Part shown: positions 5,501 to 5,700 of the stretch, one piece after another
How positions within the stretch are numbered: position 1 is the stretch's first letter
Layout of the letters: each line of letters opens with the position of its first letter
Origin: Myxococcales bacterium
GTDB lineage: Bacteria > Myxococcota_C > UBA6777
Direction of reading: 5' to 3'
Length of the DNA: 5,700 nucleotides
Assembly: GCA_027005175.1 (NCBI GenBank)
Contig: JALTMC010000299.1
Span: forward strand, 1-5,700
Notes under the pieces: model-generated
Seen by the model: only the letters and a program-made list of their open reading frames with translations
Told to the model about the DNA's origin: nothing
Database searches by the model: none
Position numbers and translations under genes: made by a program

Positions 5501-5664
5501 TCCTGGCGAAAGTCTGGGGCTGGAAAGGTCACAGCTCCTGGCGAAATTCCGGGGCTGGAAAGGTCACAGCTCCTGGCGAAATTCCGGGGCTAGAAAGGTC
5601 ACAAGTCCTGGCGAAAGTCTGGGGCTAGAAAGGTCACAGCTCCTGGCGAAATCCTGGGGCTAGA
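5501..5664. repeat. 35-bp intergenic tandem repeat array, four full copies plus one partial
   Basis: Full units begin at 5501, 5536, 5571 and 5606, each starting TCCTGGCGAA and ending in GGTCACAGC or GGTCACAAG. A fifth copy at 5641 is recognisable to about 5664 and then diverges. The period is exactly 35 bp with no spacers, so this is a minisatellite and not a CRISPR array. Units differ mainly at two places: AGTCTGGGG versus ATTCCGGGG, and CTGGAAAGG versus CTAGAAAGG. In RNA of plus-strand sense, units 2 and 3 could each form a hairpin in which AGCUCC (its first three bases come from the end of the preceding unit) pairs with GGGGCU, and inside that GG pairs with CC across a bulged U, around the loop CGAAAUU. 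Thirty-five is not a multiple of three, which argues against a coding role. Confidence 0.9.
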
Positions 5665-5700
5665 GCTTTGCAGGGCGTGCAGTGGGGCGAGGCTTTGCAG
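5665..5700. repeat. Possible start of a second repeat, cut by the window end
   Basis: GCTTTGCAG occurs at 5665-5673 and again at 5692-5700, 27 bp apart, immediately after the 35-bp array loses its pattern. Two 9-bp copies are thin evidence. The sequence beyond the window would show whether an array continues. Confidence 0.3.

Noticed and set aside
5443-5628. 61-codon open frame across the 35-bp repeats
   Set aside because: The 35-bp period makes the frame read the unit in three different phases, there is no good ribosome binding site, and the composition is what the repeat dictates.
5501-5664. CRISPR array
   Set aside because: Units are contiguous at exactly 35 bp with no unique spacers, and no cas gene is present.

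Overview
The window looks like an ordinary chromosomal segment of a Gram-negative bacterium of middling G+C (about half, by eye). The HNH endonuclease resembles proteins I associate with Myxococcota and other former Deltaproteobacteria. A TMTC-like membrane protein with C-terminal TPRs and long structured linkers fits such a genome. The taxonomic guess rests on recalled family resemblance only and is weak.

Layout. (1) 1-402, +: the 3' part of a small HNH endonuclease gene that enters from upstream. (2) 403-525: a short intergenic region with a strong intrinsic terminator hairpin. A plausible promoter overlaps it and would start the next transcript inside the hairpin. (3) 526-2451, +: a polytopic GT-C/TMTC-like protein (possible O-mannosyltransferase relative) with about five C-terminal TPRs. 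One hydrophilic loop carries an in-frame 24-bp x 4 minisatellite. (4) 2455-3963, -: a full-length M32 metallocarboxypeptidase (carboxypeptidase Taq family), convergent with the previous gene and only 3 bp from it. (5) 3964-4156: a divergent promoter region in which the two TTGACA -35 boxes face away from each other as an inverted repeat. (6) 4157-5377, +: a multidomain protein with an unrecognised N-terminal region, a helix-hairpin-helix module like the RNA polymerase alpha-subunit C-terminal domain, an in-frame 27-bp x 3 acidic repeat, and a C-terminal plasmid pRiA4b ORF-3-like domain. (7) 5378-5700: noncoding sequence dominated by a 35-bp tandem array (four full copies plus a partial one), followed by the start of another repeat-like stretch at the window edge.

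The genes do not form an obvious pathway or operon; each seems to have its own transcription unit. The most distinctive traits are the domain architecture of the 4157-5377 protein, and three unrelated minisatellites within 5.7 kb. Two of these are coding, in whole codons and inside acidic linkers; the third is intergenic and not a multiple of three. I see no CRISPR array, tRNA, rRNA, insertion sequence or clear defence or secretion system.
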